Shown here piece by piece: positions 45,095 through 54,401 of a DNA stretch of 64,000 bases; position 1 is the first letter of the stretch, and each line of letters begins with the position of its first letter. This stretch comes from JBEBVQ01 sp037190845. Lineage in GTDB: Bacteria; Bacteroidota; Bacteroidia; Chitinophagales; Chitinophagaceae. A model generated the notes under the pieces. The model did not search any database and was not told the DNA's origin. It saw nothing but the letters and a program-made list of their open reading frames with translations. The stretch lies in the NCBI GenBank assembly GCA_037190845.1, contig JBBCJI010000001.1, forward strand, positions 62,001-126,000, read 5' to 3'. The position numbers were made by a program, and so were the translations under genes.

Positions 45095-46549
45095 ATGAAA
45101 GGTTGGAAAGCATATCTGTGGCAGGCGTCGGTAATAACAGTATTGTTGTATGCATCATGTACTATACCTAAACATGCTGCGTTGCCACCAGAACAACAAA
45201 TCCCGGAAACATTCTCTGGTTCTGCTGCGGATAATGCAAGCATCGCCACGATCACCCCGGATAAGTTTTTTCCGGATCCCCGGCTACGTAAGCTGACAGC
45301 ATTGGTATTGCAGCAAAATCCGGATATGCAGATGGCATTGCAGCGTATCCGGACGGCAGGCGCATACCTGTCTATGAGTCGCGGTGCATTGCTGCCTACA
45401 CTTGACGCTGAGGTAAGAGCAGGCGGGACCAAATTCGGAAAATACACCATTGACGGAGTCGGTAACTTCGATACCAATCTTTCTCCCAATATTGATGACG
45501 ACCAGAAAGCGCCGATATCGCCTACGCCCGATATGTGGGTGGGACTCCGTACTTCCTGGGAGATTGACCTCTGGGGGCGTTTGCGTAATATGAAGAAGGC
45601 GGCGCGGATGCGTTTTCTGGCTACGCAGCAGGGTAAGAACCTGGTGACGGCTACGCTTGTTGCCCAGACTACGTTGCTTTATTATGAGCTCGTTGCGCTT
45701 GATCGTGAAATGGAAATTATCAGGGAGAATATTGTACTGCAGGAAAAAGCGCTTGAGGTAGTAGAAGCCCAGAAGGCCGGAGGCCGTGCTACGGAGCTTG
45801 CGGTACAGCAATTCAAAGCCCAGTTGCTGAATACACGCGCCGCAGCACATCGCGTGCGTCAGCAGATCAATGCAGCAGAAAATCAGCTGAATGCGCTGGC
45901 CGGCAGGTATACAGGGACAATAGAACGGGGGCGTGAGCTTATCCCCCCGTCATTCCCTACCGCTATAGAAGCGGGCATACCCGCTCAGTTGCTATTACAC
46001 CGTCCGGATCTGCAGCAGGCGCAACTGGAGCTCATGGCATCCAAGGCGGATGTAGCTGCCGCAAGGGCTGCATTCTTCCCGGCCCTGAATATATCTGCGT
46101 ACACGGCATTTCATTCGTTCAAGCCGGATCTCTGGTTGGGTGCCGCGTCTATGGGATATCAGTTTCTCGGCGGGTTAGCGGCGCCCATTTTTCAGCGCAA
46201 CCAGATCCGCGGTCAGTTTAATATTGCCACAGCGGCACAGGAAACGGCATTTTTTGCTTACCAGAAAACGGCCCTGAATGCCTACAGCGAGGTTACGACG
46301 CTTTTACAGGAGATTGCAGCCGGTCGTGAAATACGGCAGTTGAAGCAACAGGAAGTGACTGCACTGGAGCAGGGTGTGCTTGTTGCTAATGATTTGTATG
46401 TAACCGGCTATGCCAGCTATCTTGAGATCGTTGCCGCACAGAAAAGTCAGCTCGAAGCACAATTGCAGCTGGTAAACACAGAGCGCAGTATGATGACTTC
46501 GCTGATCACCTTATATCAGTCGTTGGGTGGCGGCTGGCAGGGTGAATGA
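45095..46549 (+). CDS. Outer-membrane efflux channel lipoprotein (NodT/OprM type)
   Basis: The protein is about 484 residues from the ATG at 45095 (MKGWKAYLWQ). A GTG at 45053 opens the same frame. The lipoprotein signal ends LLYASC. TolC-fold signatures include WEIDLWGRLRNMKKAARMRFLATQQ, VAQTTLLYYELVALDREMEI, a repeat GGRATELAVQQFKAQLLNTRAA, HRPDLQQAQLELMASKADVAAARAAFFPALNI and the C-terminal SQLEAQLQLVNTERSMMTSLITLYQSLGGGW. It is the exit duct for the RND pump. A palindromic repeat separates it from the pump gene. Confidence 0.9.
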   Translation: MKGWKAYLWQASVITVLLYASCTIPKHAALPPEQQIPETFSGSAADNASIATITPDKFFPDPRLRKLTALVLQQNPDMQMALQRIRTAGAYLSMSRGALLPTLDAEVRAGGTKFGKYTIDGVGNFDTNLSPNIDDDQKAPISPTPDMWVGLRTSWEIDLWGRLRNMKKAARMRFLATQQGKNLVTATLVAQTTLLYYELVALDREMEIIRENIVLQEKALEVVEAQKAGGRATELAVQQFKAQLLNTRAAAHRVRQQINAAENQLNALAGRYTGTIERGRELIPPSFPTAIEAGIPAQLLLHRPDLQQAQLELMASKADVAAARAAFFPALNISAYTAFHSFKPDLWLGAASMGYQFLGGLAAPIFQRNQIRGQFNIATAAQETAFFAYQKTALNAYSEVTTLLQEIAAGREIRQLKQQEVTALEQGVLVANDLYVTGYASYLEIVAAQKSQLEAQLQLVNTERSMMTSLITLYQSLGGGWQGE

Positions 46550-46571
46550 TAACAGTGACGCTGCTGACAGG

Positions 46572-47213
46572 TTACATCACAATCCCCATCAGCATGGCCT
46601 TACGTACCAGCCCGGCCAGGTTTTTTACATCCAGCTTTTGCATGAGGCCCAGGCGGTAATTGTCAATAGTACGCGGGCTGAGATGCAGCGTGGCTGCGAT
46701 CTCCGGTGTGGTATATTCCTGTGTTATCAGTTGCAGAATGAGTATTTCCCTGTCAGACAGGAGAATGCCGGAGTTGAGTTTGGTCTGAGCTCTCAAGTTG
46801 TCCTGCGACAACAGATCCTGCACTTCCGGCGCGATAAACACTTCGTCTTTCATGGCGCTGTAAATCGCTTTGAGCAGCAACTGCGGTCCCGTAGACTTCA
46901 GCAGGTAGCCTTTTACCTTTTTATCTGTCAGGGATTTTGCCAGAAATGCGCTTTCAACACCAGTCACAATGATGATCTTCAGGTCGGGGTATTTTTCCAG
47001 CAAAACAGGGACCAGCTCGCTGCCCGGAATATCAGGCAGATGAATATCCAGCAGGAGGATGTCCGGGACCTGCAGCTCCAGTCCCGCAAGCAGGGCATTC
47101 CCTGATGCGTACTGCCCGGTAACGGTTATGTTCCGGTCCGGCGCCAGCATCTCATTCAGTCCGAAACGGACCATGGGGTGGTCATCTGTTATGGCAACCT
47201 TTATCTTCGTCAT
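46572..47213 (-). CDS. LuxR/NarL-type response regulator (pair 2)
   Basis: The 213-residue protein is a paralogue of the regulator at 24053. It opens TKIKVAITDDHPMVRFG and has the phospho-acceptor in ILLLDIHLPDIPG, GYLLKSTGPQ, and a LuxR helix-turn-helix (LSDREILILQLI, TPEIAATLHLSPRTIDNYRLGLMQKL). Its recognition helix differs from pair 1 (RTIDNYRL versus RTVEGHRL), so DNA targets may overlap only partly. It follows its cognate kinase by 53 bp. It lies just downstream of, and opposite to, the efflux channel gene. Confidence 0.88.
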   Translation of the reverse strand: MTKIKVAITDDHPMVRFGLNEMLAPDRNITVTGQYASGNALLAGLELQVPDILLLDIHLPDIPGSELVPVLLEKYPDLKIIIVTGVESAFLAKSLTDKKVKGYLLKSTGPQLLLKAIYSAMKDEVFIAPEVQDLLSQDNLRAQTKLNSGILLSDREILILQLITQEYTTPEIAATLHLSPRTIDNYRLGLMQKLDVKNLAGLVRKAMLMGIVM

Positions 47214-47266
47214 ATTTCTGTTGATCAGCCAATGCTGTTGCGCGGTATCATTAGCACATCCGCTGA

Positions 47267-49174
47267 TTAAAAAGACCTTTTTAAGGTTACGCTTACCGTT
47301 GTTCCCGAAGGTACAGATTTCTCTATATTGATGCTGCCTGCATGAACAGTCAGTCGTTTCCGGATGCTCGGCAACCCCGATCCCGCCCGGGCATCTCCGG
47401 GATCAAATCCCCGGCCGTTATCATCTACAATGATCTCCGCTTTTTCCCTGGTGATATTGATCAGGACGGTAACAGAAGTAGCGCCGGCATGCTTCACCAC
47501 ATTTTGCAGCAGCTCCTGTACGATCCGGAACATATTCAGCGACAATTGCTCTTCCCGGGCATCCGGATCTCCGTAGATGCTGCACTCGACATGCAGACCG
47601 GAATGCCGGGCCGTTTGTGCGCAATAATCTTCTATGGCTGCCCGCAGGCCTTTCTGGGTAATGGATAGGGGCCACAGGTTCTGAACGGTATTGCGCAGAT
47701 CGGCAGCTGCGTATTCCAGTATCTGGCTGGCCGTTTCGTATTGCGCCGAGCTGCGCACTTCGGGGAAGTGATTGCCTAATGTGCCAAGGCTTCCCCTGAT
47801 GCCGACCAGCTGGCTGTTGATGCCATCGTGCAGCTCCTGCGCAATGCGCCTGCGTTCCTCTTCCTCGCCGTTCATTCTGGCCTGCAGCGTCATGATGGTG
47901 TACCGGTGCTTCAGGTAGCTTTGCCGCCACAGGGCAAGCAATGCAATGACCAGCCCCACACCGGCGCTACCGGATATCCAGAAGTTCTTTTGAGCAAGTT
48001 GCCTGTTCTGCTCGCTGATCGTCAGCTTGCTGCCGGCGATCTCCCGGTCTTTTTCAGCCGTACGGTACTGGGTCTCCAGCTCGTTGATCTTTGCTGCAAT
48101 ATCTTTATTGGTCATGCTGTCCTTCATGTCCACGCATGCCAGATGGTAGGTGTATGCCTTTTTATAATCTCCCTTTTGGGCATTCAGCTCAGACAGTTTC
48201 TCCAGCAGGAATATTTTTTCTAAGGGTATGTGTTGTGCAAGCTCCCATGTCTGATTGAAGCAGCGCTCTGCTTCTGTAAAATTGTCCAATTGAAGGTAAG
48301 CATCGCCCAGGGCATTCAAAGTCGCCATCCTGTCTCTTAGATTAATATTGTGTTTCCCTGACAGGTCTATTGCCTGCCGGAATGGCGCTATGGCATCGTG
48401 GGGTTTCCCGGATTCTATGAGGATGGTACCTTTATTGACCAGAGGAGCATGAGCTTCGTGCTGCAAATTGTTTTCCAAAGTGATGGCTACAGCAGAATCC
48501 AGTAATATCAACGCTTCCTTTGTCTTATTTGCACCGTAGAATAAGCAGACGCCTTTTAAGTTTAATAAACGGGAACGTAGCCATATTTTTTCGGGTGCAA
48601 GTTGTTGTAATGCTTTGTCGGCATATACTAATGCTTTTTCATGATTGCCGGAAAGATGAAGGGTGTATCCGTAAGTAAGCCATAATTGGGGTAATGTTTT
48701 TTTGTCATGGCGTTCGGCAACTCTGATGGTATTCATGAAATAATCTGCTGCTTTATCAAATTTCCCTTCCATATTATATACAGACCCTAAACCATTGTAT
48801 ATGCTCATGGAGTCTTTATAGCTTTGGCTATGGAGCAGTGCATTGTTAAATACACGCAGGGATGTTTCCGTATTTCCCTTATTCCCCTCGGCATATCCTA
48901 TATTGATCAGCGATTTTATAATGCCGTTCTTATAGTTTGCCATGTAGCTCAGCTTAAGCGCCTGGTTAAAATACACAAGGCTGCTGTCGGAATGCTTGCC
49001 TGAAAAGGACATTCCCTTGTCAATAGCGCTTAGAATGGCTATGGTATCATTCGTACTGAAACGCTTAAGGTTTTGCTCTGCTTTATGCTGTGCATAAACT
49101 GTCTGCTGACCGGAGGTTATAGCCGGCAACAGCACGCATAATAAGAAACGTTTGCTTTTTATAAAGAGGCTCAT
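47267..49174 (-). CDS. TPR-containing sensor histidine kinase (HisKA_3 type, pair 2)
   Basis: The protein is about 635 residues from the ATG at 49174 (MSLFIKSKRFLLCVLL), with a signal peptide ending TVYAQ. It has a large predicted periplasmic TPR region with units such as YNGLGSVYNMEGKFDKAADYF and LNALGDAYLQLDNFTEAERCF. One membrane segment follows (FWISGSAGVGLVIALLALW), then a HisKA_3 box with His in IAQELHDGINSQLVGI and a HATPase_c domain (ELLQNVVKHAGA, VDDNGRGFD, GSGLPSIRKRL). It is divergent from the CHU_C gene at 49350, just as the pair 1 kinase is divergent from a CHU_C gene. Confidence 0.87.
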   Translation of the reverse strand: MSLFIKSKRFLLCVLLPAITSGQQTVYAQHKAEQNLKRFSTNDTIAILSAIDKGMSFSGKHSDSSLVYFNQALKLSYMANYKNGIIKSLINIGYAEGNKGNTETSLRVFNNALLHSQSYKDSMSIYNGLGSVYNMEGKFDKAADYFMNTIRVAERHDKKTLPQLWLTYGYTLHLSGNHEKALVYADKALQQLAPEKIWLRSRLLNLKGVCLFYGANKTKEALILLDSAVAITLENNLQHEAHAPLVNKGTILIESGKPHDAIAPFRQAIDLSGKHNINLRDRMATLNALGDAYLQLDNFTEAERCFNQTWELAQHIPLEKIFLLEKLSELNAQKGDYKKAYTYHLACVDMKDSMTNKDIAAKINELETQYRTAEKDREIAGSKLTISEQNRQLAQKNFWISGSAGVGLVIALLALWRQSYLKHRYTIMTLQARMNGEEEERRRIAQELHDGINSQLVGIRGSLGTLGNHFPEVRSSAQYETASQILEYAAADLRNTVQNLWPLSITQKGLRAAIEDYCAQTARHSGLHVECSIYGDPDAREEQLSLNMFRIVQELLQNVVKHAGATSVTVLINITREKAEIIVDDNGRGFDPGDARAGSGLPSIRKRLTVHAGSINIEKSVPSGTTVSVTLKRSF

Positions 49175-49287
49175 TGGCAAATGTTCTGAAGAGCTACAGG
49201 ATAATGTTCCCGGTATGTAAAATAAACAGCATGATAATAACAAATATGCACATCTTTTAACAAAAATACTTACCGCTGATGAAAAAG

Positions 49288-49330
49288 GGTAAATCTACTC
49301 TGGATGTGTTTTTCGTTGTTTCTAAGTTTG
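49288..49330 (+). promoter_or_regulatory. Partial version of the shared T9SS-gene regulatory block, plus -7 box
   Basis: GGTAAATCTACTCT at 49288-49301 matches the second site of copies A-C at most positions and lies 35 bp before a perfect -7 box TAAGTTTG (49323-49330). The upstream palindrome of copies A-C is not seen. The box is 20 bp before the ATG at 49350. Confidence 0.4.
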
Positions 49331-49349
49331 TCCTGTCTAAAGATGTATA

Positions 49350-51596
49350 ATGGCGTACAGGTTTATTTTTCTTCTGCTGTTTATGGGGCCGTTTATAACT
49401 ACGGCCCAGAAGGAAAATAATGTCTGGGTATTCGGTAGGTATGCCGGTCTTGATTTTAATTCAGGGCTACCTGTGCCGATACAGACCACTACCGGTGTAT
49501 TTATGCCTTTTCCCCCGTCAACGCTGAACAGCGCCAGATCGCTTGCAGGGTTTGCCTCCGTATCTGACAGACATTCCGGGGAATTGTTGTTTTATACAGA
49601 TTCACGCATGCTGTATGACCACACTCATAATGTGATGCCCGGATCTGTTATTGATACCATAATTCTGCCTGGCGGAGGGTACACTTTTTCATCTGCCATG
49701 TTTGGCGCCGGCGCACATATTCATTCCGGTACTTCGTCTGTAATAATACCCTTTGTAGGAGATACAAACCGATTTTTTTTGTTTACCCGTGCAGCACAGG
49801 ATATAGGGATTTATTATTCGGTTGTGGATATGAGCCTTAACGGAGGTATGGGGGATATAGATCCCAATTACCGGATACAGGTTTTTGACAGCTCTCAGCG
49901 GATTATATCCATGTGCGTAGCGCAGGGCGTTGGTTGTGAAATGTGGCTGATCACTTATTCAAAAGCAGTCTTCGATAACACAGGTTCTCTCATTATTGAT
50001 TCCGCTTTTTTTAAAGCATACAGGATTACAGTGAACGGTGTAGATATGAACCCGGTAGTCTCTCCGGGTTCAGGGCCCCTGGCTTTTTCCGGGAACTGGA
50101 GCATAACAGGTTTCAATTTGAGTATGTCGCCGGATAGCAGGCTGCTTACATTTTCGAGCCGGGTGGCAAACGGGTATATAGAGACTTCAAACAACTGCGG
50201 AGCCAGCCTGTTCAGATTTGACCCTGCGACAGGTATTATTGATAACGAATTGTCGCTGGTAACAGGAAGGAGCTGCAGCAATGCTGCCTTTTCCCCTGAC
50301 GAAACAAAACTATATTTAGGAGAGAAACGGGCATTGGCCAATTATAACACAAGCGGCACGCTGGCTATTGTGCAATTTGATGTACGCAATTATAACCCGG
50401 GAGCAGTACAAGGCAGCAGAGTAGCGATAGACTCTTCATACTGGCAGGGACTTCCCGGAATTGTAATGAGGAGGATGAATGATAAGATATACATTGGCGG
50501 GTATACACAAACTACCGGTGGGTATACAGAACATATACACAGGATCAACAACCCGGACGTAGCCGGTGCTTTGTGCGATCTTGAATTCAATGCAGTGCCC
50601 CCATCGTTACCAGGGACAGCATATACTGCCGATTTAGGCGTGGATGTGCTTTATCCCAAATCCATTGAAAAGATTGTGATGGATACAGTTATATGTACCC
50701 GGAATGGCGCAGCTGAGATCCTGACACTCGTTGCGCCAACCGGCTACCCGGCTTATGCATGGGATGATGGCCGTACGGATCAGGTGCGTGCGGTCAGTGA
50801 TCCCGGAACGTATTGGGTACGCTATAAAACGCCCTGCCACTGGGATACGGATACATTTGTTATTCATTATACAGATATCAGTTTTACACTCCCGGAGGAT
50901 ACCCTTTTATGTAATGGAGCGCATCTGAGTTTGCAGGCTGAGGTACCGGGAGCGGATCTTTTATGGCAGGACGGCAGCAAAGGAAATCAATACACGGTTA
51001 CGCAATCTGGTATGTACTGGCTTAACGTAAGCAAGGGCATTTGTGCGTATACGGATACCGTAAACGTAACGATCATGCCCGCTTATCCTCAGTTTCTGGG
51101 TAACGATACGACGTACTGCAATATGGACGGTATCCTGCTGATGCTTGATGTGAATCCATTTCCCGGTGCAAAGGTGCAATGGAGCACCGGCAGCACAGAG
51201 GATCAGATTGTTGTTCGGGACAGTGGTGTGTATTGGGTGCGTGTAATAGCGCCGCCGTGCCCGGCGGAAACGGATACGATCCGGATCGTGGAGGAGATGT
51301 GCGGCTGCTCAATCAATGTCCCTGCGGCATTTACCCCTAACGGTGATGGGCGTAATGATATGTTCCGGCCTGTAGTGACACGGGGATGCCTGATACAGGG
51401 ATATTCATTACAGGTGTTTAACCGTTGGGGGGAACGTGTATATCAGAGTGGCAATAGCGGTGTGGTGGAAGGCTGGGACGGGATATACAAAGGGCAGCCT
51501 GCGGAGCTGGGTACTTATTATTACCGGCTGCGCCTGGAAGCGGGCACGGAAAGGAAAGAATATAAACGTCAGGGTGACCTGACGCTGGTAAGATAA
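49350..51596 (+). CDS. Surface protein with T9SS type B (CHU_C) sorting domain, paralogue of the 29439 protein
   Basis: The 748-residue protein has a signal peptide ending FITTAQ. Its opening, KENNVWVFGRYAGLDFNSG, mirrors the 29439 protein. The N-terminal 440 residues look propeller-like (LYLGEKRALANYNTSGTLAIVQFD, DKIYIGGYTQTTGGYTEHIHRI). Three Ig-like modules follow (YAWDDGRTDQVRAVSDPGTYWV, VQWSTGSTEDQIVVRDSGVYWV), and a type B sorting domain ends it (VPAAFTPNGDGRNDMFRPV, LQVFNRWGERVYQ). It is divergent from the pair 2 kinase and followed by an SBBP-like secreted protein. Confidence 0.78.
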   Translation: MAYRFIFLLLFMGPFITTAQKENNVWVFGRYAGLDFNSGLPVPIQTTTGVFMPFPPSTLNSARSLAGFASVSDRHSGELLFYTDSRMLYDHTHNVMPGSVIDTIILPGGGYTFSSAMFGAGAHIHSGTSSVIIPFVGDTNRFFLFTRAAQDIGIYYSVVDMSLNGGMGDIDPNYRIQVFDSSQRIISMCVAQGVGCEMWLITYSKAVFDNTGSLIIDSAFFKAYRITVNGVDMNPVVSPGSGPLAFSGNWSITGFNLSMSPDSRLLTFSSRVANGYIETSNNCGASLFRFDPATGIIDNELSLVTGRSCSNAAFSPDETKLYLGEKRALANYNTSGTLAIVQFDVRNYNPGAVQGSRVAIDSSYWQGLPGIVMRRMNDKIYIGGYTQTTGGYTEHIHRINNPDVAGALCDLEFNAVPPSLPGTAYTADLGVDVLYPKSIEKIVMDTVICTRNGAAEILTLVAPTGYPAYAWDDGRTDQVRAVSDPGTYWVRYKTPCHWDTDTFVIHYTDISFTLPEDTLLCNGAHLSLQAEVPGADLLWQDGSKGNQYTVTQSGMYWLNVSKGICAYTDTVNVTIMPAYPQFLGNDTTYCNMDGILLMLDVNPFPGAKVQWSTGSTEDQIVVRDSGVYWVRVIAPPCPAETDTIRIVEEMCGCSINVPAAFTPNGDGRNDMFRPVVTRGCLIQGYSLQVFNRWGERVYQSGNSGVVEGWDGIYKGQPAELGTYYYRLRLEAGTERKEYKRQGDLTLVR

Positions 51597-51652
51597 AAAG
51601 TCTGTACTATGATTTGTATGATAAGGCGGTATTGCATGGATCTGCCCACTAC

Positions 51653-51743
51653 GTCATCCAGAGCGAAACGAAGTGGAGCGAAGGATCTTACAAAATACCG
51701 GACAGCCCTGCATTCCGTGAGATCCTTCCTTCGTCAGGATGAC
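51653..51743. repeat. Dispersed GCGAAG-type palindromic repeat
   Basis: The arm gtcatccagagcg... ending gaaggatct (51653-51688) pairs with agatccttcc...caggatgac (51720-51743). This kind of hairpin, rich in gcgaag words, recurs in many Bacteroidetes intergenic regions. It lies in the 293-bp gap between two secreted-protein genes, with no gene in it. Confidence 0.6.
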
Positions 51744-51889
51744 ATACGTCGCTTAAAAAAGTGATGGTGTGAAACAAATATTGTATCAATCACAGCACAG
51801 AAGTAAAACAGTTCGCGAACAAACGGAGTAAGCCGAAAATCCTCAGAATAGAGTAGGCAGATTATTTCAGGATCTAAAATGATTTAATA

Positions 51890-54043
51890 ATGATAAATAT
51901 TCAACGATTTATAACAATGCTGCTGTGTATTTCATTTGTTACGCAGGCACAGGCACAGAAATTTGAATGGATAGGGGCTTTTGGAGGACCATTGGCTATG
52001 GGTACAAGTAACAATGCAATTGATATCAATACCAACGTTGTTGATAAAGCCGGAAATGTATACATTTCCGGCTCTTTCAGAGACACCTCTGATTTTAACC
52101 CGGGTACAGGTGTTTTTACGCTTATTCCACTCGGAGGAAATCAAGATGCTTGTGTATTAAAACTTGATGCAAACGGAAATTTTGTGTGGGCCTTAGGGTT
52201 TGGTGGTAGTGGTATTGATGTAGTATGGTCTTCTGCATTAGACACCTTGGGTAATTTGTTTATCACGGGAACGTATGCTAATGCTACCAGCTTTACAGTT
52301 AATACAGTGCAACAAGGTACAGTCACAATTAGCGGCGCCAGCTCTTTTGTCGCTAAGATCACCCCGGAAGGAGTTATCGACTGGATGAAAAGCATCGGAG
52401 ATAATAATACAGGAGTTACTGTCAGATCTATACATGTAGATATTGGCAATAACGTCGTTTTCGGAGGATGGTTTCATCGGAATTTTCCTGCTGATTTTGA
52501 TCCTGGTCCCAACATATATAACATTCCTAATTGGTCTTCAGGAAGTGTACAAACAGGATTTATCTGTAAGTGGAGTAATAGCGGTGATTTTATCTGGGTC
52601 AAGGGAATGATAGGAGGTGCAAATGACAGGGCGAGGGTCTTATCGCTCCATACCGATAAGTCGGGCAACGTGGTATATGGCGGGAATTTTGTGGGTAAGA
52701 TTGACTTTGATCCTGGCACGGCAGTAACGGACACATTTTTTATGATATCTACTACCAACCCGCCTACGTCAGCTATCCTTTCAGATCTCTTTATTGCAAA
52801 GTTGGATAGGAACGGCAATTTTATGTGGGCGAATAGATTGGGTGGTAATGGAAACACAGATAACTCTATATCTGGAGTTGTTACTAATGGTGATAATGAA
52901 ATATACGCTACGGGGGGATTCACGCAATCCCTGTCATTTGATACCTTCAATTTCGTCAATATAGGATCGGGGTCGGATATCATAAATGTCAAAATGGATA
53001 GTGCCGGCAACTATATTTGGGCATCCCAGGTGGGTGAGGCCGGTGATGCCGCTGCTTTTTCCAACGGTATCAGCATTGATAAACACGGATATATTTATAC
53101 TACCGGAAGTTTTAAAGGCGTATTGGATTTCAACACTAATCCTAATGAAGTAGATACCATCTCGGCTCAGGATCCGGCACCGGGAAATATAAGAGACATA
53201 TTCATTCATAAAATGACTGCCGGAGGAAGCCATATCTGGGTTCATAAACTATTAGCTGGAGCAGAAAGTAACTACGGTAGACCTGTGGCAATTGACTATA
53301 ATGATAACAGTGTGCATTTTGCCGGAAAATTTTACCATGAATTAGATGTACACCTGGGAGGCAATATTATAACATTGACACCACCCAATACAAATTATGT
53401 ATCCTACTATGCTCTTAAACTTTCTTGCGGAGATACTACACTCAATCTGTCTGTATCTGCCTGCTATAGTTATATATTTGGGAACGAAATCTATACCTCA
53501 TCAGGTACCTATGCATTTCTGTACCGTAATGCTACCGGCTGCGACAGCACCATTATTTTGGATCTTACTATATCCTCCCCGGATGCTCAGATCACCGTCA
53601 ACGAAAACGTTTTAGGCACCACACAACCCTACGCCTCCTACCAGTGGCTGCGTGGCAGCCAAAAGATTGATGGCGCCACAGACAGTTTTTATATCGTAAC
53701 GGAGAATAATGATTATTCGGTAGCAGTGACAACACCGGAAGGCTGTAGGGATACTTCAGATGTGATTGCGATCAACAACCTGTCGGTATCGGATATGCAG
53801 TCGGATATCTTTGTACGTGTGTATCCCAATCCTGCCCAAGGAACCATCAAAATCACTGCCGGCAAGCCACTGACAGACGCAGTGGTAAAGGTGTATAATC
53901 TTGTCGGGCAGACAGTATTGTCGGAAGGCGCTCTGAACGGTACGCAGCACCAGGTAGATATCCATCGGCTTATGCCCGGCATCTATACGGTAGAGATTAC
54001 AGAACGCAATCAGGCGGTGCGTATAAAAGTGATTAAAGAATAG
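51890..54043 (+). CDS. Secreted SBBP-like protein with T9SS type A sorting domain, paralogue of the 21192 protein
   Basis: The 717-residue protein has a signal peptide (VTQAQAQ). It has about seven diverged propeller units with VDKAGNVYISGSF, DFNPGTGVFTL, VLKLDANGNFVWALGFGG and later SIDKHGYIYTTGSFKG. One Cys-pair domain (ACYSYIFGNEIYTSSGTY, ATGCDSTIILDLT) corresponds to the 54-residue repeat of the 21192 protein. An Ig-like part and a type A sorting domain follow (VRVYPNPAQGTIKI, MPGIYTVEIT). Together with 46572-51596 it repeats the gene content of the 21-31 kb cluster. No regulatory block like copies A-C was found upstream. Confidence 0.76.
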   Translation: MINIQRFITMLLCISFVTQAQAQKFEWIGAFGGPLAMGTSNNAIDINTNVVDKAGNVYISGSFRDTSDFNPGTGVFTLIPLGGNQDACVLKLDANGNFVWALGFGGSGIDVVWSSALDTLGNLFITGTYANATSFTVNTVQQGTVTISGASSFVAKITPEGVIDWMKSIGDNNTGVTVRSIHVDIGNNVVFGGWFHRNFPADFDPGPNIYNIPNWSSGSVQTGFICKWSNSGDFIWVKGMIGGANDRARVLSLHTDKSGNVVYGGNFVGKIDFDPGTAVTDTFFMISTTNPPTSAILSDLFIAKLDRNGNFMWANRLGGNGNTDNSISGVVTNGDNEIYATGGFTQSLSFDTFNFVNIGSGSDIINVKMDSAGNYIWASQVGEAGDAAAFSNGISIDKHGYIYTTGSFKGVLDFNTNPNEVDTISAQDPAPGNIRDIFIHKMTAGGSHIWVHKLLAGAESNYGRPVAIDYNDNSVHFAGKFYHELDVHLGGNIITLTPPNTNYVSYYALKLSCGDTTLNLSVSACYSYIFGNEIYTSSGTYAFLYRNATGCDSTIILDLTISSPDAQITVNENVLGTTQPYASYQWLRGSQKIDGATDSFYIVTENNDYSVAVTTPEGCRDTSDVIAINNLSVSDMQSDIFVRVYPNPAQGTIKITAGKPLTDAVVKVYNLVGQTVLSEGALNGTQHQVDIHRLMPGIYTVEITERNQAVRIKVIKE

Positions 54044-54077
54044 TTGTCAGGAAGCTGGGGGAAATAATACATTATTC

Positions 54078-54317
54078 ATGAACAAACTTGTATGGCTATC
54101 TTTTGCGCTGCTGTTGTCTGCCTGCGATCAGAATGAAATATACCCGCAGCATACCACAGTAATACATCAATCGCATAAGACAAAAGACAGCCTGCTTAGC
54201 GTTATTGACTCATTAGAGCTGCGTATAGAAGAACAATTTGAATTGCTTCAGCAAAAGCATATCATTTATACCATTGCTCGCGATACCACCGGATTCAAAG
54301 CAGGTAAGTTCTATTAG
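54078..54317 (+). CDS. Small lipoprotein, unknown function
   Basis: The 79-residue protein has a lipoprotein signal (SFALLLSAC, Cys near residue 16) and a short helical, charged mature region (TKDSLLSVIDSLELRIEEQFELLQQKH). It lies 34 bp after the SBBP-like gene and is followed by a strong terminator, so it is probably the last gene of that transcript. No family is recognised. Confidence 0.5.
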   Translation: MNKLVWLSFALLLSACDQNEIYPQHTTVIHQSHKTKDSLLSVIDSLELRIEEQFELLQQKHIIYTIARDTTGFKAGKFY

Positions 54318-54343
54318 TCTGTGCTGATCAGGCGCCGGTACAT

Positions 54344-54383
54344 AAAAAGGAGGCTGTTTCTTTTTTGAAACAGCCTCCTTTTT
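54344..54383. terminator. Strong, probably bidirectional terminator
   Basis: Stem AAAAAGGAGGCTGTTTC / GAAACAGCCTCCTTTTT with a six-T loop, flanked by A and T runs on both sides. It lies between the converging genes ending at 54317 (+) and 54402 (-). Confidence 0.92.
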
Positions 54384-54401
54384 TATGCTTGTCGGGGATG
54401 T

